Below are positions 16,080 to 25,400 of a DNA stretch of 64,000 bases, one piece after another (the first letter of the stretch is position 1; every line of letters begins with the position of its first letter). Made by a program: the position numbers and the translations under genes. The notes below the pieces were generated by a model. It searched no databases. It saw only the letters and a list, made by a program, of their open reading frames with translations, and had not been told where the DNA came from. The DNA comes from Clostridia bacterium (GTDB lineage: Bacteria > Bacillota > Clostridia > Oscillospirales > Acutalibacteraceae): the NCBI GenBank assembly GCA_017507805.1, contig JAFWAC010000009.1, positions 1-64,000 of the forward strand, given 5' to 3'.

Positions 16080-18584
16080 CTAACCAACAGTAATATAATC
16101 CTTTGCAGGAACTGTTCCGTACTCACTGACAAATTCAGCCTCCGAATAGTTTACAACCGTCATTATTCCGTTTGAATACTCTGTTAAATAAACCGAATTT
16201 GCAATTTTCCTGTGAGAAACCATTTGGGCATCACCTGTTTTTGAATAAAGCTCATTTACAGCCTTGTAATTTTGAACTGCCAAATCTGCATTTTGTCCAA
16301 AATCGGCTGAATAAAGCCAGGTGTAATCAGAGTTTTTGATTTCCTCGGAATTACGGTAAATCAATGTATATTTAATGGCCGCGCCATATTCCACACAGCG
16401 CAAAAACTCAATTTTGCTATCCGAAGCAAGGTTTATCGAATCACCCGTATAGTCCACAAGACCGTGATAAACCATTGAATAAAACGGTACACCCTCGGCA
16501 AATCTGTATTGACTTGACCACAACGGAGCCTCTGATATAAGCGAAGCAAAATCAGCATTTCTTGCATTCGCACCGCTTAAAACAAGCTCATATTCATCGC
16601 TCAGGGACTTAACGATACCTGCCGCAAAATTGACAGCACTCTGTCTGTCATAGGAAGCAGAGGAAGTATAATCACTGCTGACCGAATTTGCCATATCAGC
16701 TATGCTGAGCCCTGAAAAACCGTATTTACCGAGATGCTTTTTGACCGATTTATTTATTCCCTCAAGCTTATTCAACGCGGTCAAATAATAAAGATTATCA
16801 CTTATCTGCATATTCTTTTCAAGGGTTGCCTGATTGATAATTTCTTTACTTACTGCCTTTGAATCCATACTTTTAATGGCATAATTATTTTTGGTAATTA
16901 TACCGTTGCTTTTTGAAAAGGTAAGATATTCAAAATCAGGATAAATAGTAAAATTTTGTTGCTCGGCTAAGCTCAAAAGCTTTTTAAAGCCCTTTTTCCC
17001 TCCAAGGCTGTCTATCAGCTTGATTTTATTGGGCAAAAGATTTTGCAAGCCCTCACCGCTATAAGCTGTAAGCTTTAATTTGATATTTTCAATTCCCTTT
17101 TCACCCAAAAGCTTCACCATTTGAGAATTGTCCTCGTACTCCGTAAGAGCAGTAATTCCCTTATATTTAAAACCCAAAAATGATTTATCGGTTAAAATGC
17201 CGCCGATTGTTTCCAGCAAAAACGGAGATTGCGCCGCCTGCTTCTTTTGGGTGAGCTGTCCTGTTGAGGTGAGATAATTACGGTAGCTGGCAGCCATTGA
17301 GCTGTAATCACAGGCATCGGCTTCAAGGAAAATGTATCTCACGCTGTAATTTCCGTTATAGCTCTGCTCCTGAAAATTAAAATAGTTAAAATTATCAGCG
17401 CCCTTTTGTTCACCCAGAGCTACCGACTCGGTTTTAAGGAAATTTGCCCGACTGTAAACCTTATTATAAGCGTCTGTTGCACCGCTGTTATATGCAAATA
17501 CATCCGCAAGTGCATCACCGTCCTCAATAACAGCCAAAAAGCCTCCGTCACCGTAGCTTGCACCGAAAACCGGCACAAGCGCATCGGCAGTCTCTGACGC
17601 AGTTACATCCTGTCTTAGTGCAGCATCCTTGCCGTAAATACTTGCTTCATAGCTTTGTGCGCCGCTTTCAACCTCGGCAAACGGCATTATGGCACCGCTT
17701 CCGTCCGGCAAAAGGAAATAACCCTCGGTTCCGGCACCTACAGCACCGAAAAACTGCAAAAATTCTATATATACCAAAGGATTGCTCTTGGGGTATTCAA
17801 CCCGACTCAAATCAATGCTCGCAATCACGCTGTCACCGTCAAGTGCGAAGGTGAGAGGCACCTTGAAAAATATTTTTTCCTCTCCTGCAGAAGCAATGCC
17901 GTTTTCAGCATTATCGGTCGCCAAATCCTCAGCAGTGTATCCTAAATCCTCGAAAATCTGAACAAGCTCCGCAATTGCATTCGGATTTGTGAGCTTTCGT
18001 CTGGACCAGCTATCGTAATTCTTGACATAGCCGTAACGCCTTTTGAGTGTTTTCTGCTGTGCCTCATCTGCCCTTTCAAGCAAAGCCTCAAAGCGTTCGT
18101 TGCTGATAACGGAGGGTGTTATCTCCAAGCCTACCGTAAGGTCACCTATGCTGTAATTAAAGGTTACGGAATTTTCAGCCACAGAAACCTCTGCCTGACC
18201 CAAGGCTACCGATTGTGTATAGCTGTCAGCCGTACCGGTTTTTCCCTGAGAATTAGCATAAACCAAATTAAGTGCCGCAAGGCGGGTATTACCTTTCTCG
18301 GCAGACTCATTTTCGGGATTTACAGAATAGCTTTTACCGTTGCGCTTATCAAAAACAGAAACAACATAAGTTTCCTTGTCATAATAAAGCGCCAAAAAGC
18401 TGTTTTCGCACACCTTTTCAAGTCCATCGGTATTCTGAAGCTCAAGCATCCCCTCTCCGCCTGCAGGCTTATATCCGCTGACAGCTCCGGTCCTTACAAA
18501 AATATGACCGTCCTTACTGCCACAGCCGACAAGTGAAAGCAATACCGTGATAATTATAAAAACAGATAAAACTCTCTTAAACAT
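16080..18584 (-). CDS. DUF5696-type lipoprotein (834 aa)
   Basis: The protein has a lipoprotein signal (MFKRVLSVFIIITVLLSLVGC, lipobox LVGC). It then has a beta-rich N-terminal half (about 40-400, with FYLLPDGSGAIMPF and YGDGGFLAVIEDGDALADVF) and a C-terminal half that looks like an alpha/beta barrel (GFKYKGITALTEYEDN, FTIYPDFEYLTFS, YGFSGLSIADMAN). This matches my memory of DUF5696 proteins, which sit beside sugar ABC transporters in Clostridia and Bacilli and have no proven activity. The ATG at 18584 has AGGTGA six bases upstream and gives a clean signal peptide; the in-frame GTG at 18593 is less likely. An extracellular glycosidase-like or binding function is inferred. Confidence 0.8.
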   Translation of the reverse strand: MFKRVLSVFIIITVLLSLVGCGSKDGHIFVRTGAVSGYKPAGGEGMLELQNTDGLEKVCENSFLALYYDKETYVVSVFDKRNGKSYSVNPENESAEKGNTRLAALNLVYANSQGKTGTADSYTQSVALGQAEVSVAENSVTFNYSIGDLTVGLEITPSVISNERFEALLERADEAQQKTLKRRYGYVKNYDSWSRRKLTNPNAIAELVQIFEDLGYTAEDLATDNAENGIASAGEEKIFFKVPLTFALDGDSVIASIDLSRVEYPKSNPLVYIEFLQFFGAVGAGTEGYFLLPDGSGAIMPFAEVESGAQSYEASIYGKDAALRQDVTASETADALVPVFGASYGDGGFLAVIEDGDALADVFAYNSGATDAYNKVYSRANFLKTESVALGEQKGADNFNYFNFQEQSYNGNYSVRYIFLEADACDYSSMAASYRNYLTSTGQLTQKKQAAQSPFLLETIGGILTDKSFLGFKYKGITALTEYEDNSQMVKLLGEKGIENIKLKLTAYSGEGLQNLLPNKIKLIDSLGGKKGFKKLLSLAEQQNFTIYPDFEYLTFSKSNGIITKNNYAIKSMDSKAVSKEIINQATLEKNMQISDNLYYLTALNKLEGINKSVKKHLGKYGFSGLSIADMANSVSSDYTSSASYDRQSAVNFAAGIVKSLSDEYELVLSGANARNADFASLISEAPLWSSQYRFAEGVPFYSMVYHGLVDYTGDSINLASDSKIEFLRCVEYGAAIKYTLIYRNSEEIKNSDYTWLYSADFGQNADLAVQNYKAVNELYSKTGDAQMVSHRKIANSVYLTEYSNGIMTVVNYSEAEFVSEYGTVPAKDYITVG

Positions 18585-18593
18585 TTCTGTCAC

Positions 18594-19211
18594 CTATATC
18601 CGCATTTCTAACTCCTGGAATACCGAATATCCAAAACCGAAAATTCGGGAAACCATATCCAAAAACAGCAGTAAAATAAAAATAATGATAGCCATTGCCA
18701 CTATTGTAAGCAAAGCGCTGGCAACTGCTCTCGGCGTGCTGTAATTATGTACCTCCATAATTCCCACAAACAAAAGCAGTACCACCCACACCACAGAAAT
18801 TATCGAAAGCACCGCGATATAGGTTTGCTCATCAAGGGACAACACATTTGTTAAAACCGTTGTTATAATGCGTATAATAATCGATGGGGTTAAGGCATAG
18901 CATGCCATCATAAAAATATCCTTGAAATTGCCCTCGCCCTCCAAGAAGGTTGTTATTGAAAGGTTTGCAAGGGCGAAAAGGAAAATGGGCAAAACGGCAA
19001 CCGCCAAAAGAAAGCCTATATCGGCAGTTTTCCCTACCGAACTGTCAAAAATAAAGCCCACATTGTATTCATTGATAAGCATTGTTAAAAACTGCAGTGC
19101 TATGAGAGCCAGACAAATCGGAATTGAGCCCCGTTTTTCGCGCTTCATATCCCAGAAGCCGTCTGCCGGGTGAAGAATAATATGAAAAATAAACTTTATT
19201 TTGTTTTTCAT
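18594..19211 (-). CDS. YIP1-family membrane protein (205 aa)
   Basis: After the typical start FHIILHPADGFWDMKREKRGS come five hydrophobic helices, including LALIALQFLTMLI, FLLAVAVLPIFLFALANL and TYIAVLSIISVVWVVLLLFVGIMEVH, the family's most recognisable segment. Bacterial YIP1 proteins are integral membrane proteins of unknown function. Its ATG overlaps the TGA of the NHL-repeat gene (ATGA), so translation is coupled, and the DUF5696 gene starts nine bases after its stop. The NHL, YIP1 and DUF5696 products are therefore likely to work together at the membrane beside the transporter. Confidence 0.85.
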   Translation of the reverse strand: MKNKIKFIFHIILHPADGFWDMKREKRGSIPICLALIALQFLTMLINEYNVGFIFDSSVGKTADIGFLLAVAVLPIFLFALANLSITTFLEGEGNFKDIFMMACYALTPSIIIRIITTVLTNVLSLDEQTYIAVLSIISVVWVVLLLFVGIMEVHNYSTPRAVASALLTIVAMAIIIFILLLFLDMVSRIFGFGYSVFQELEMRI

Positions 19212-20680
19212 TTTTTCACCCTCTTTTTCCTGAAAAATTTAAATATCACAATTAACACAACAACTGCTGAAACGGCGGTGATAACATAAGAAAGATTTTG
19301 AGTATACCATTCACTGCGATACTTTACATAAGCCTTGGAATAATTTTTTTGGTCATTTGCAAGCTTGAAATATTCCATTGCCTGACCGTAATTTTTCTTT
19401 CTGATTTCTATCATACCGATTTTTGAATAAGCCAAATCAAAGTTGGAATTGTGGCTCAATGCCTCCTGCCAGCTTTGGTAGCTTTCTTCATAGAGACCGG
19501 TTCTGTAGGTGCGCAGGCCCTCCTTTATAGCCAGCATATACTCGGTTGGGTAAAGTGCTGTTATGGCAGAGGCTTGCGAATCCACCACAAGTAAATCCCC
19601 GCCGAACAAAAGCATTGAGGAAATATACTTATATGTACCAATCTGCCCGGTGTAGCTGCCGCCCATAACGCAAAGGAGATTTCCGTCCTCATCGTATATA
19701 AAAATTCTGCTTCGCACCGAATCGGCAGCATAATAGGTGTTGCTTTCATCTGCACAAACTGCAACAAACTGCGAATCCTTACCTATTTGATCACCCGACA
19801 CATCCGTTCCTGCCAAGGCATTTCGGATTAAGACATCTGCGCCGCCGGGATTAAGTCTCCTTATAGGCTCAGAGAGGGTTGATGAAAGAGAAACGGTATA
19901 CATAAATTCCTCGGAATCAAGGAATATGTTTGTATAGCTCACGGGAACAAACTGTGTAAGCTTTGAGGTTTGCTCCTTTGAAAGCAGTTTTTTCCAAAGA
20001 ATTTCAATTGGGCTTGCTGTTACGGGTATACTGCCGACAAAGCCAATGAAGCTACCGTCCCCATAAAACTGCATAATTCCTTCATAAACACCGTCCGACA
20101 CCACAAAAATTCTGTTTGAAGAATCCACAACTATCTTTTGGGGCTTAAAAACAAAATCTGCGGCAAGGACATCCGATTTCGGGGCATCAATAATTTGAAT
20201 AAGCCTGTAGGACTTATCAAGAATTACTATACGGTGATTTTCTGTGTCAGCAATATATAGCTTACCGCTGTTATCAACAAAGCAACCCTCGGGAGCAGCG
20301 AAGGTATCGGCTGTTCCGTTATTATCAAAGCTGTTTATTACATTTAAAACACCGAATTTTTCATCTGTGACTATAATATTGTTTTTTCCCGTATTAACAA
20401 TATAAAGCTTATTATCCGCGGTGGCTATGTGCGAGGGATTGACAAGCTCTGCACCCAACGAGTCTGAATCCACCACATAATATGGCAGATATGCATCGGG
20501 ACTTGAAACAACCCTTGTGCCGCCGCTTATCTTGCTGTATGTATAAGCATCTGTCACGCCGTTTGACTGCACGAAGCGTCTGCCATCATCTGACACCGCC
20601 CCCACAGTAGCGGAAGTTACTGATATAACACAAGCAAACGCAATTAAAAAGCAGGCGGATTTTTTCAACAAATTTTTCAT
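19208..20680 (-). CDS. Secreted NHL-repeat/TPR protein with C-terminal membrane anchor (490 aa)
   Basis: A signal peptide (MKNLLKKSACFLIAFACVISV) is followed by a beta-propeller of NHL-like blades (about 70-370: NPSHIATADNKLYIVNTGKN, GCFVDNSGKLYIADTENHRI, IVVDSSNRIFVVSDG, VAVCADESNTYYAADSVRSRI). Next come TPR-like helices (about 385-450, AYSKIGMIEIRKKNYGQAMEYFKLAN), one transmembrane helix near 465-485 and a basic tail (FFRKKRVKK). The domain is thus outside the cell and tethered. The ATG at 20680 lies seven bases after the permease stop, with GGAGTAG as ribosome binding site. A scaffold or sensor role for the import machinery is inference. Confidence 0.85.
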   Translation of the reverse strand: MKNLLKKSACFLIAFACVISVTSATVGAVSDDGRRFVQSNGVTDAYTYSKISGGTRVVSSPDAYLPYYVVDSDSLGAELVNPSHIATADNKLYIVNTGKNNIIVTDEKFGVLNVINSFDNNGTADTFAAPEGCFVDNSGKLYIADTENHRIVILDKSYRLIQIIDAPKSDVLAADFVFKPQKIVVDSSNRIFVVSDGVYEGIMQFYGDGSFIGFVGSIPVTASPIEILWKKLLSKEQTSKLTQFVPVSYTNIFLDSEEFMYTVSLSSTLSEPIRRLNPGGADVLIRNALAGTDVSGDQIGKDSQFVAVCADESNTYYAADSVRSRIFIYDEDGNLLCVMGGSYTGQIGTYKYISSMLLFGGDLLVVDSQASAITALYPTEYMLAIKEGLRTYRTGLYEESYQSWQEALSHNSNFDLAYSKIGMIEIRKKNYGQAMEYFKLANDQKNYSKAYVKYRSEWYTQNLSYVITAVSAVVVLIVIFKFFRKKRVKK

Positions 20681-20687
20681 ACTCAAC

Positions 20688-21575
20688 CTACTCCTTAATA
20701 CCTGAAGATGCCATTGTTTCAACCATCTTCTTCTGATTAACTATAAACACAGCCGCAGGAACGATAAGCATTATAACACCCACCGCCTGACCGGCTCCTA
20801 TCCGCACAAGACCGCCTGTGGTAATCTGTGAAAGCGCGGCAGGCAGTGTTTTGAACTTTTCGGCATAAACATAGGTATTATTTGCCTGTCCCCACATATT
20901 TTGTATCATAAGTATCACAAGTGTCAGCCACGCAGGCTTTGCCATCGGCATGATAACCTTACGGAGAATTCCAAGCTCTGAGCAACCGTCCATCTTAGCC
21001 GCTTCGATAAGGCTTGTGGGGATTGTGGTCATATAATTACGCAGGAGAAAAAGGCCCAATGTATAATAAGCATTAGGTAAAATCATCGCCGCATAGGTGT
21101 TAATAAGATTAAGCTTGGATATTGTCATATAGTTTACAACATCAGTTACTGCCGGCACGAACATAAGCGAATACATTACAAGGGTATTTATGAGCTTTTT
21201 ACCCCTGAAGGTATGCTTTGCCATCGGATATGCCGCAAGAGATACTATAACAATGTGCAAAACCGTTGTTGCAATTGTTACAAAAAAGGTATTAAAAATA
21301 TATCTCGAAAAGGGTATCCAGGTTGAAGACATAAGGCTGAAAAGCACCTTATAGTTATCAAGTGTGGGATTAATCGGCACCCATTTCGGGGGATAAATAT
21401 ACAGCTCACTTATCGGCTTTAAGGAGTTTGAAACCAAAAGGAAAAGCGGAATTATACTGTATGCCGCGATTATACCGATAAAAATGAATATTACCGCATT
21501 ACCGCTTTTTGAACGGTTGACGGTTTTGGTTCGGTTGGAAAATAAGCGCTTTACGCCGTTTTTAATTTTTGACAT
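20688..21575 (-). CDS. Sugar ABC transporter permease (MalG-like), pair 2
   Basis: This 295-residue permease has six helices and the EAA loop SLIEAAKMDGCSELGILRKVIMPMAKPA. The extracytoplasmic segment LYIYPPKWVPINPTLDNYKVLF is family-typical. A basic cytosolic N-terminus (KNGVKRLFSNRTKTVNRSK) precedes helix 1. The ATG at 21575 is behind GGGGAGGTAG, which spans the stop of the partner gene; upstream in-frame codons lie within that gene. It would pair with the product of 21580-22479. Confidence 0.9.
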   Translation of the reverse strand: MSKIKNGVKRLFSNRTKTVNRSKSGNAVIFIFIGIIAAYSIIPLFLLVSNSLKPISELYIYPPKWVPINPTLDNYKVLFSLMSSTWIPFSRYIFNTFFVTIATTVLHIVIVSLAAYPMAKHTFRGKKLINTLVMYSLMFVPAVTDVVNYMTISKLNLINTYAAMILPNAYYTLGLFLLRNYMTTIPTSLIEAAKMDGCSELGILRKVIMPMAKPAWLTLVILMIQNMWGQANNTYVYAEKFKTLPAALSQITTGGLVRIGAGQAVGVIMLIVPAAVFIVNQKKMVETMASSGIKE

Positions 21576-21579
21576 AAGC

Positions 21580-22479
21580 CTACCTCCCCACCTTGTCAAG
21601 GGCTTTAAGAACAAGTTTATTCATTGCAATCATCATTACAAACAGAATAACCGAAATGGCGCTGGCATATCCGCGCTGAAATCTTACCGAGCTGTAATCG
21701 TTAAGGTGCTGAATAATGAGATGGCCTGCATAATTTGTACTTGGTGAGCCCACCAGATTTTCAGAAATTGCCGCATTTGCAAACATTGAGGTAATCTGTA
21801 GCACTGCGGCGGTCATAAGGTGAGGTCCCATTGCAGGAATTGTGATATAAAACAGCTCCTGAAAACGGTTTTTTATGCCATCCACTGCCGCCGCCTCATA
21901 AAGGCTTCTGTCAACCGATGAAAATCCCGCACGCATAGCAAGAAAGCCCGTACCCATGCTCATCCAGAGCTGAACTATAATAATTATGGGTAATATATAA
22001 GCCTCGGTTGTAAGCCACTGAACAGGCTCATTCACAAAGCCAAAGCTCATAAGAAAACTGTTTGCATATCCATAAACATCGCCGTCAAAAATAAGCTTCC
22101 ATATAATAAATGCTGTTCCCGAAAGTGTGGGTACATAGACGATAAATGTGAGCAGTGCTCTTGCAAAGTCGCTTCGCATATCGTTTAAAATCCAAGCAAC
22201 AATAAATGCCATGATAAAGCCCAAAGGTCCTGTTATAACGGCATAAACAAGGGTATTGCTCATAGCCTTCATAAAAATATCATCATGGACAAAAAGGTTG
22301 ATATAATTCTGCCAACCGACAAATTCGGGTGTTTCCAAAACATTGTAGTTTGTAAAGCTTATAAGAATGGTTGCAAAAACGGGGATAACGGTAAACACAC
22401 TGAAAAGCAGTAAAAACGGAGCCATCATTAAATATGATGTTGACTCTTGATTAAGAGCAAATCTTTTCTTCTTTTTCAA
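21580..22479 (-). CDS. Sugar ABC transporter permease (MalF-like), pair 2
   Basis: This 299-residue permease contains STSYLMMAPFLLLFSVFTVIPV and the EAA loop SLYEAAAVDGIKNRFQELFYITIPAMGPH. The start is TTG at 22479, with GGAGGAA six to seven bases upstream; no in-frame ATG fits. It is followed after four bases by its partner and preceded by the CBM-fused binding protein, so these three genes form a complete importer apart from the ATPase. Confidence 0.9.
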   Translation of the reverse strand: MKKKKRFALNQESTSYLMMAPFLLLFSVFTVIPVFATILISFTNYNVLETPEFVGWQNYINLFVHDDIFMKAMSNTLVYAVITGPLGFIMAFIVAWILNDMRSDFARALLTFIVYVPTLSGTAFIIWKLIFDGDVYGYANSFLMSFGFVNEPVQWLTTEAYILPIIIIVQLWMSMGTGFLAMRAGFSSVDRSLYEAAAVDGIKNRFQELFYITIPAMGPHLMTAAVLQITSMFANAAISENLVGSPSTNYAGHLIIQHLNDYSSVRFQRGYASAISVILFVMMIAMNKLVLKALDKVGR

Positions 22480-22482
22480 GTT

Positions 22483-25353
22483 CTATTCCTCCGTATCTAC
22501 TTCAAGATTAAATTCTTGCCTTTTAATAGTGATTTCTTCATCAATATCAGCCGCAAAATCGAGCAATGTTTCGCGTGTGTTTTCATTTTCATTAACCACA
22601 GAGCGAATTGCATTGTCAATACTTCTTGCAGTATAATAGCCGCCGGCAATTTGAGGCACGCCCATGACATTGTGCCACTGCTCCTCAATAATAGCCGAAA
22701 TTCTTTTAGCCCAGGGAAGTCTGCCGAATGCTTCCGTATTTGCGGTTGCCCATCTTGCAGACGCGCCCTGCAGTGCCTCAATTTCTATGCCGTAATCTGC
22801 CTGAGTATCGGCAGAGGTCCACCACTTAAGAAATTCCCAAGAGGCATCCTTTGCGTCAGAGTTGGAAAATATGAGACAGCTTGTAACACTGCTTGCCTGA
22901 CTGCGGTTAAGAGTGCCGTCCTCCGAAACGGTTGCCGGAACGGGTGCAATATTCCACTTGCCCTCAATTTCAGGAGCGCCTATCTGAAGCTGGTTATAGA
23001 AGGTATAATCGGATATAACAAGCGGTGACTCGCCCATACGGAAACGGGTGAGAATGTTTGTGGTTTGGGGTATTTTGTATTTTGTGTAAAGATTAACCCA
23101 CTGTGTAAATGCTGAAATACCGTTTTCCGAGTTCATTGCGGTGTACTTACCGTCCTTGGTATAAAGACTTGCGCCGTTCTGATAAAGCAACATCATATAT
23201 ATAGAGTTAAGTCCTCCGCTTCCTGCACCGCCCGCAAACGGTGTGGGCACAGAAATTGAAAGATAGTTTGTCTGAAGCTTGGCAAGTGCCGAATAAAGCT
23301 CGTTCCATGTGTTAGGAACAGGTACTCCCAATTCCTCCAGAATGTCGGTGCGGTAAAACATCATTGAAAAGGTCTGGGTTTCAGGCAGGGCATAAAGACC
23401 GCCCTCATATTTAAAGCTTTCGTAAGCAGAGGGGTAAAACCTCTCCAAAACCTCATCTAAATCAGAGAAATTTTTAAGGTCATAAACCGCACCGCGCATT
23501 GCATATTCAACAGGTATATTCTGAGCCTGAAACAGAGCCACATCCGGTCCTACTCCTGCCGCAACGGCGCGAAGCAAAACACCCATATTAACAAGCTCTA
23601 TATTCACATTAACATTTGAATTGTTAGTAAAAGTACTGTCTATAAGAGATTTTAAAACGATTGCCTGATCTATTCCCAAGCCCACCCAAAGGGTGATTTC
23701 CTTATTTTTACCTGTACTGTCCTCTGCCGCCATAACATCGTAGTCTGTCACAAAGGACATTACCAAACGGTAACACTCATCTATCAGCTTTTTAAAAAAT
23801 CCGCAATCAGCCTTTGGAAGCTCAGCTTCGGGGGCGGTAATCCAAATGCAATCAAGCAACAAGGGTTGTTGTGCCGCGGAGGTTATCCACGAGCTGAAGG
23901 TCATAATATTTGTATTGAAGCTGTCAAGTCCCTCGGGAATGGTATTATCGTCCTTTAAAAAGCCCTCAAGCTGAATTATCAGGCGGTTCATTGAGGAGGT
24001 TTCAGAGCCGCTGTAGCCCAAGGCTTCAAGTCTTTTGACAATATCCTCCAAGCCCTCAAGACACGCCTTGAGGGTTTCCTCACAGCCGGTAACGGTTGAG
24101 AATAAATTGTAATCGCGAAGTGAATCGGGCATAGTACCCGTTACCATAACTATCCGGCGGTATATTGCTATAAGAGTATCCTGCAGGCTTTCGGAAATAC
24201 CGATAATTTCAGCCATTTCCTCTGTGATAGAAACCTCCATGCGCAGTGTGTGCCTCCCTGCCTCCAAATAAACAAGGCAGGGCTCCTCTCCGCCCAAGGT
24301 GACATTTTGCCAATTAAGCCCGTAATTAAATTCTATGTAATCAGCCTCTTTAAATGGCGATTTGCCGTCAATCAGCAACCGTCTTGAGCTGGAAAATCCT
24401 GATTTATAATCCTGTTTGGCGTGAAAAGCGATCTTGTAAAGTCCGCTTGTCTTTACTTCAAAATCCCACTCGATCCACTGTGCCGCTTCATTCCAGCCGC
24501 TACCGCCTATTGCATTGAGCTTCTTTATAAGCGAATCATAGGGGGTTACTGCCGGCGAGCTTCTGTCTGCCACAGGGCGGAGTGTGCTTTTTGATGTGTA
24601 AACCGATTTTTCTGCTTCTATAACAATGGGGGTTATATCCTTTAAAGCCTCGGTGTAGCCGTTTTCTTCATACTCGGCTTTAATTTCACCGTAATTCTTT
24701 TGCTCTGACTTGGGTGATAAAATAATACTGTTTATAGCCATCGGCTCCTGAATGGCCTCAAATCTCAGTGTGTGTTTGCCGGCGGTAAGAGCCAGAGAAT
24801 AACCGCCTGCCTGATAATCTGTAAGACTGTAAAACGGAGAGGTTTGAACGCAAAGCTCCTCTGTAAGTTTACGGGAATACTCATTTGAGCTGTTATCGTA
24901 ATAAACCTCGCCTGTATTTTTCCATTTGCGCCTGAAATATATTGCGCTCATACCGTCAAAGGGCACCTCACCGTCAAGATAAACGGTGCGCATAATATCC
25001 AGCCCTTTACCCTCTACATTTGCCCATACGGCGGCGATATGATATATCGCCGCCTTTTCAACATTAAAGGTCCACTCAATGTAGCCCTCGTCTCCGGTAA
25101 CGACAAAGCTTTTGCCGTCAATTTCCTGAGTGGTTAGCTCTTGGTCGGTTGTATAGGATTTATCGGCATCAATAACTATTGTATCCTGTGCCTGAGAAAG
25201 TGACGGATAGCCCGCAAGATATTTTGCATAGGTGCCGTGGCTTTCCTGCGTTTCTGCGGCGGCAGCGACCGCCGTTTGTTGCCGCACTGTCACAGGCAGA
25301 ACAGTGGCAACAAGTGCCGCTGTCAAGACAAAAGATAATACCTTCTTTAACAT
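22483..25353 (-). CDS. Solute-binding protein fused to two carbohydrate-binding-like modules (956 aa)
   Basis: A Sec signal peptide (cleavage around AVAAAAETQ) is followed by two related beta-sandwich modules. They cover about 55-215 (IVIDADKSYTTDQ, GYIEWTFNVEKAAIYHIAAVWA, GGYSLALTAGKHTLRFEA) and about 245-385 (IVIEAEKSVYTSK, QWIEWDFEVKTSGLYKIAFHA, LVYLEAGRHTLRMEV). The E/D-A-E/D start and the AGKHTLR end recall CBM35/CBM6-type folds. A helical linker (about 390-555) leads to a family 1 sugar-binding protein (about 560-940: KEITLWVGLGIDQA, GVGPDVALFQAQNIP, YALPETQTFSMMFYRTDIL, PNTWNELYSALAKL). There is no lipobox Cys, unlike normal Gram-positive binding proteins, so retention at the cell surface would need another means. 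It is followed by permease pair 2. Confidence 0.85.
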   Translation of the reverse strand: MLKKVLSFVLTAALVATVLPVTVRQQTAVAAAAETQESHGTYAKYLAGYPSLSQAQDTIVIDADKSYTTDQELTTQEIDGKSFVVTGDEGYIEWTFNVEKAAIYHIAAVWANVEGKGLDIMRTVYLDGEVPFDGMSAIYFRRKWKNTGEVYYDNSSNEYSRKLTEELCVQTSPFYSLTDYQAGGYSLALTAGKHTLRFEAIQEPMAINSIILSPKSEQKNYGEIKAEYEENGYTEALKDITPIVIEAEKSVYTSKSTLRPVADRSSPAVTPYDSLIKKLNAIGGSGWNEAAQWIEWDFEVKTSGLYKIAFHAKQDYKSGFSSSRRLLIDGKSPFKEADYIEFNYGLNWQNVTLGGEEPCLVYLEAGRHTLRMEVSITEEMAEIIGISESLQDTLIAIYRRIVMVTGTMPDSLRDYNLFSTVTGCEETLKACLEGLEDIVKRLEALGYSGSETSSMNRLIIQLEGFLKDDNTIPEGLDSFNTNIMTFSSWITSAAQQPLLLDCIWITAPEAELPKADCGFFKKLIDECYRLVMSFVTDYDVMAAEDSTGKNKEITLWVGLGIDQAIVLKSLIDSTFTNNSNVNVNIELVNMGVLLRAVAAGVGPDVALFQAQNIPVEYAMRGAVYDLKNFSDLDEVLERFYPSAYESFKYEGGLYALPETQTFSMMFYRTDILEELGVPVPNTWNELYSALAKLQTNYLSISVPTPFAGGAGSGGLNSIYMMLLYQNGASLYTKDGKYTAMNSENGISAFTQWVNLYTKYKIPQTTNILTRFRMGESPLVISDYTFYNQLQIGAPEIEGKWNIAPVPATVSEDGTLNRSQASSVTSCLIFSNSDAKDASWEFLKWWTSADTQADYGIEIEALQGASARWATANTEAFGRLPWAKRISAIIEEQWHNVMGVPQIAGGYYTARSIDNAIRSVVNENENTRETLLDFAADIDEEITIKRQEFNLEVDTEE

Positions 25354-25400
25354 ACAACCATTCCTTTTTAATTGGTGTGACAGGTTAGATTACTGTCACA

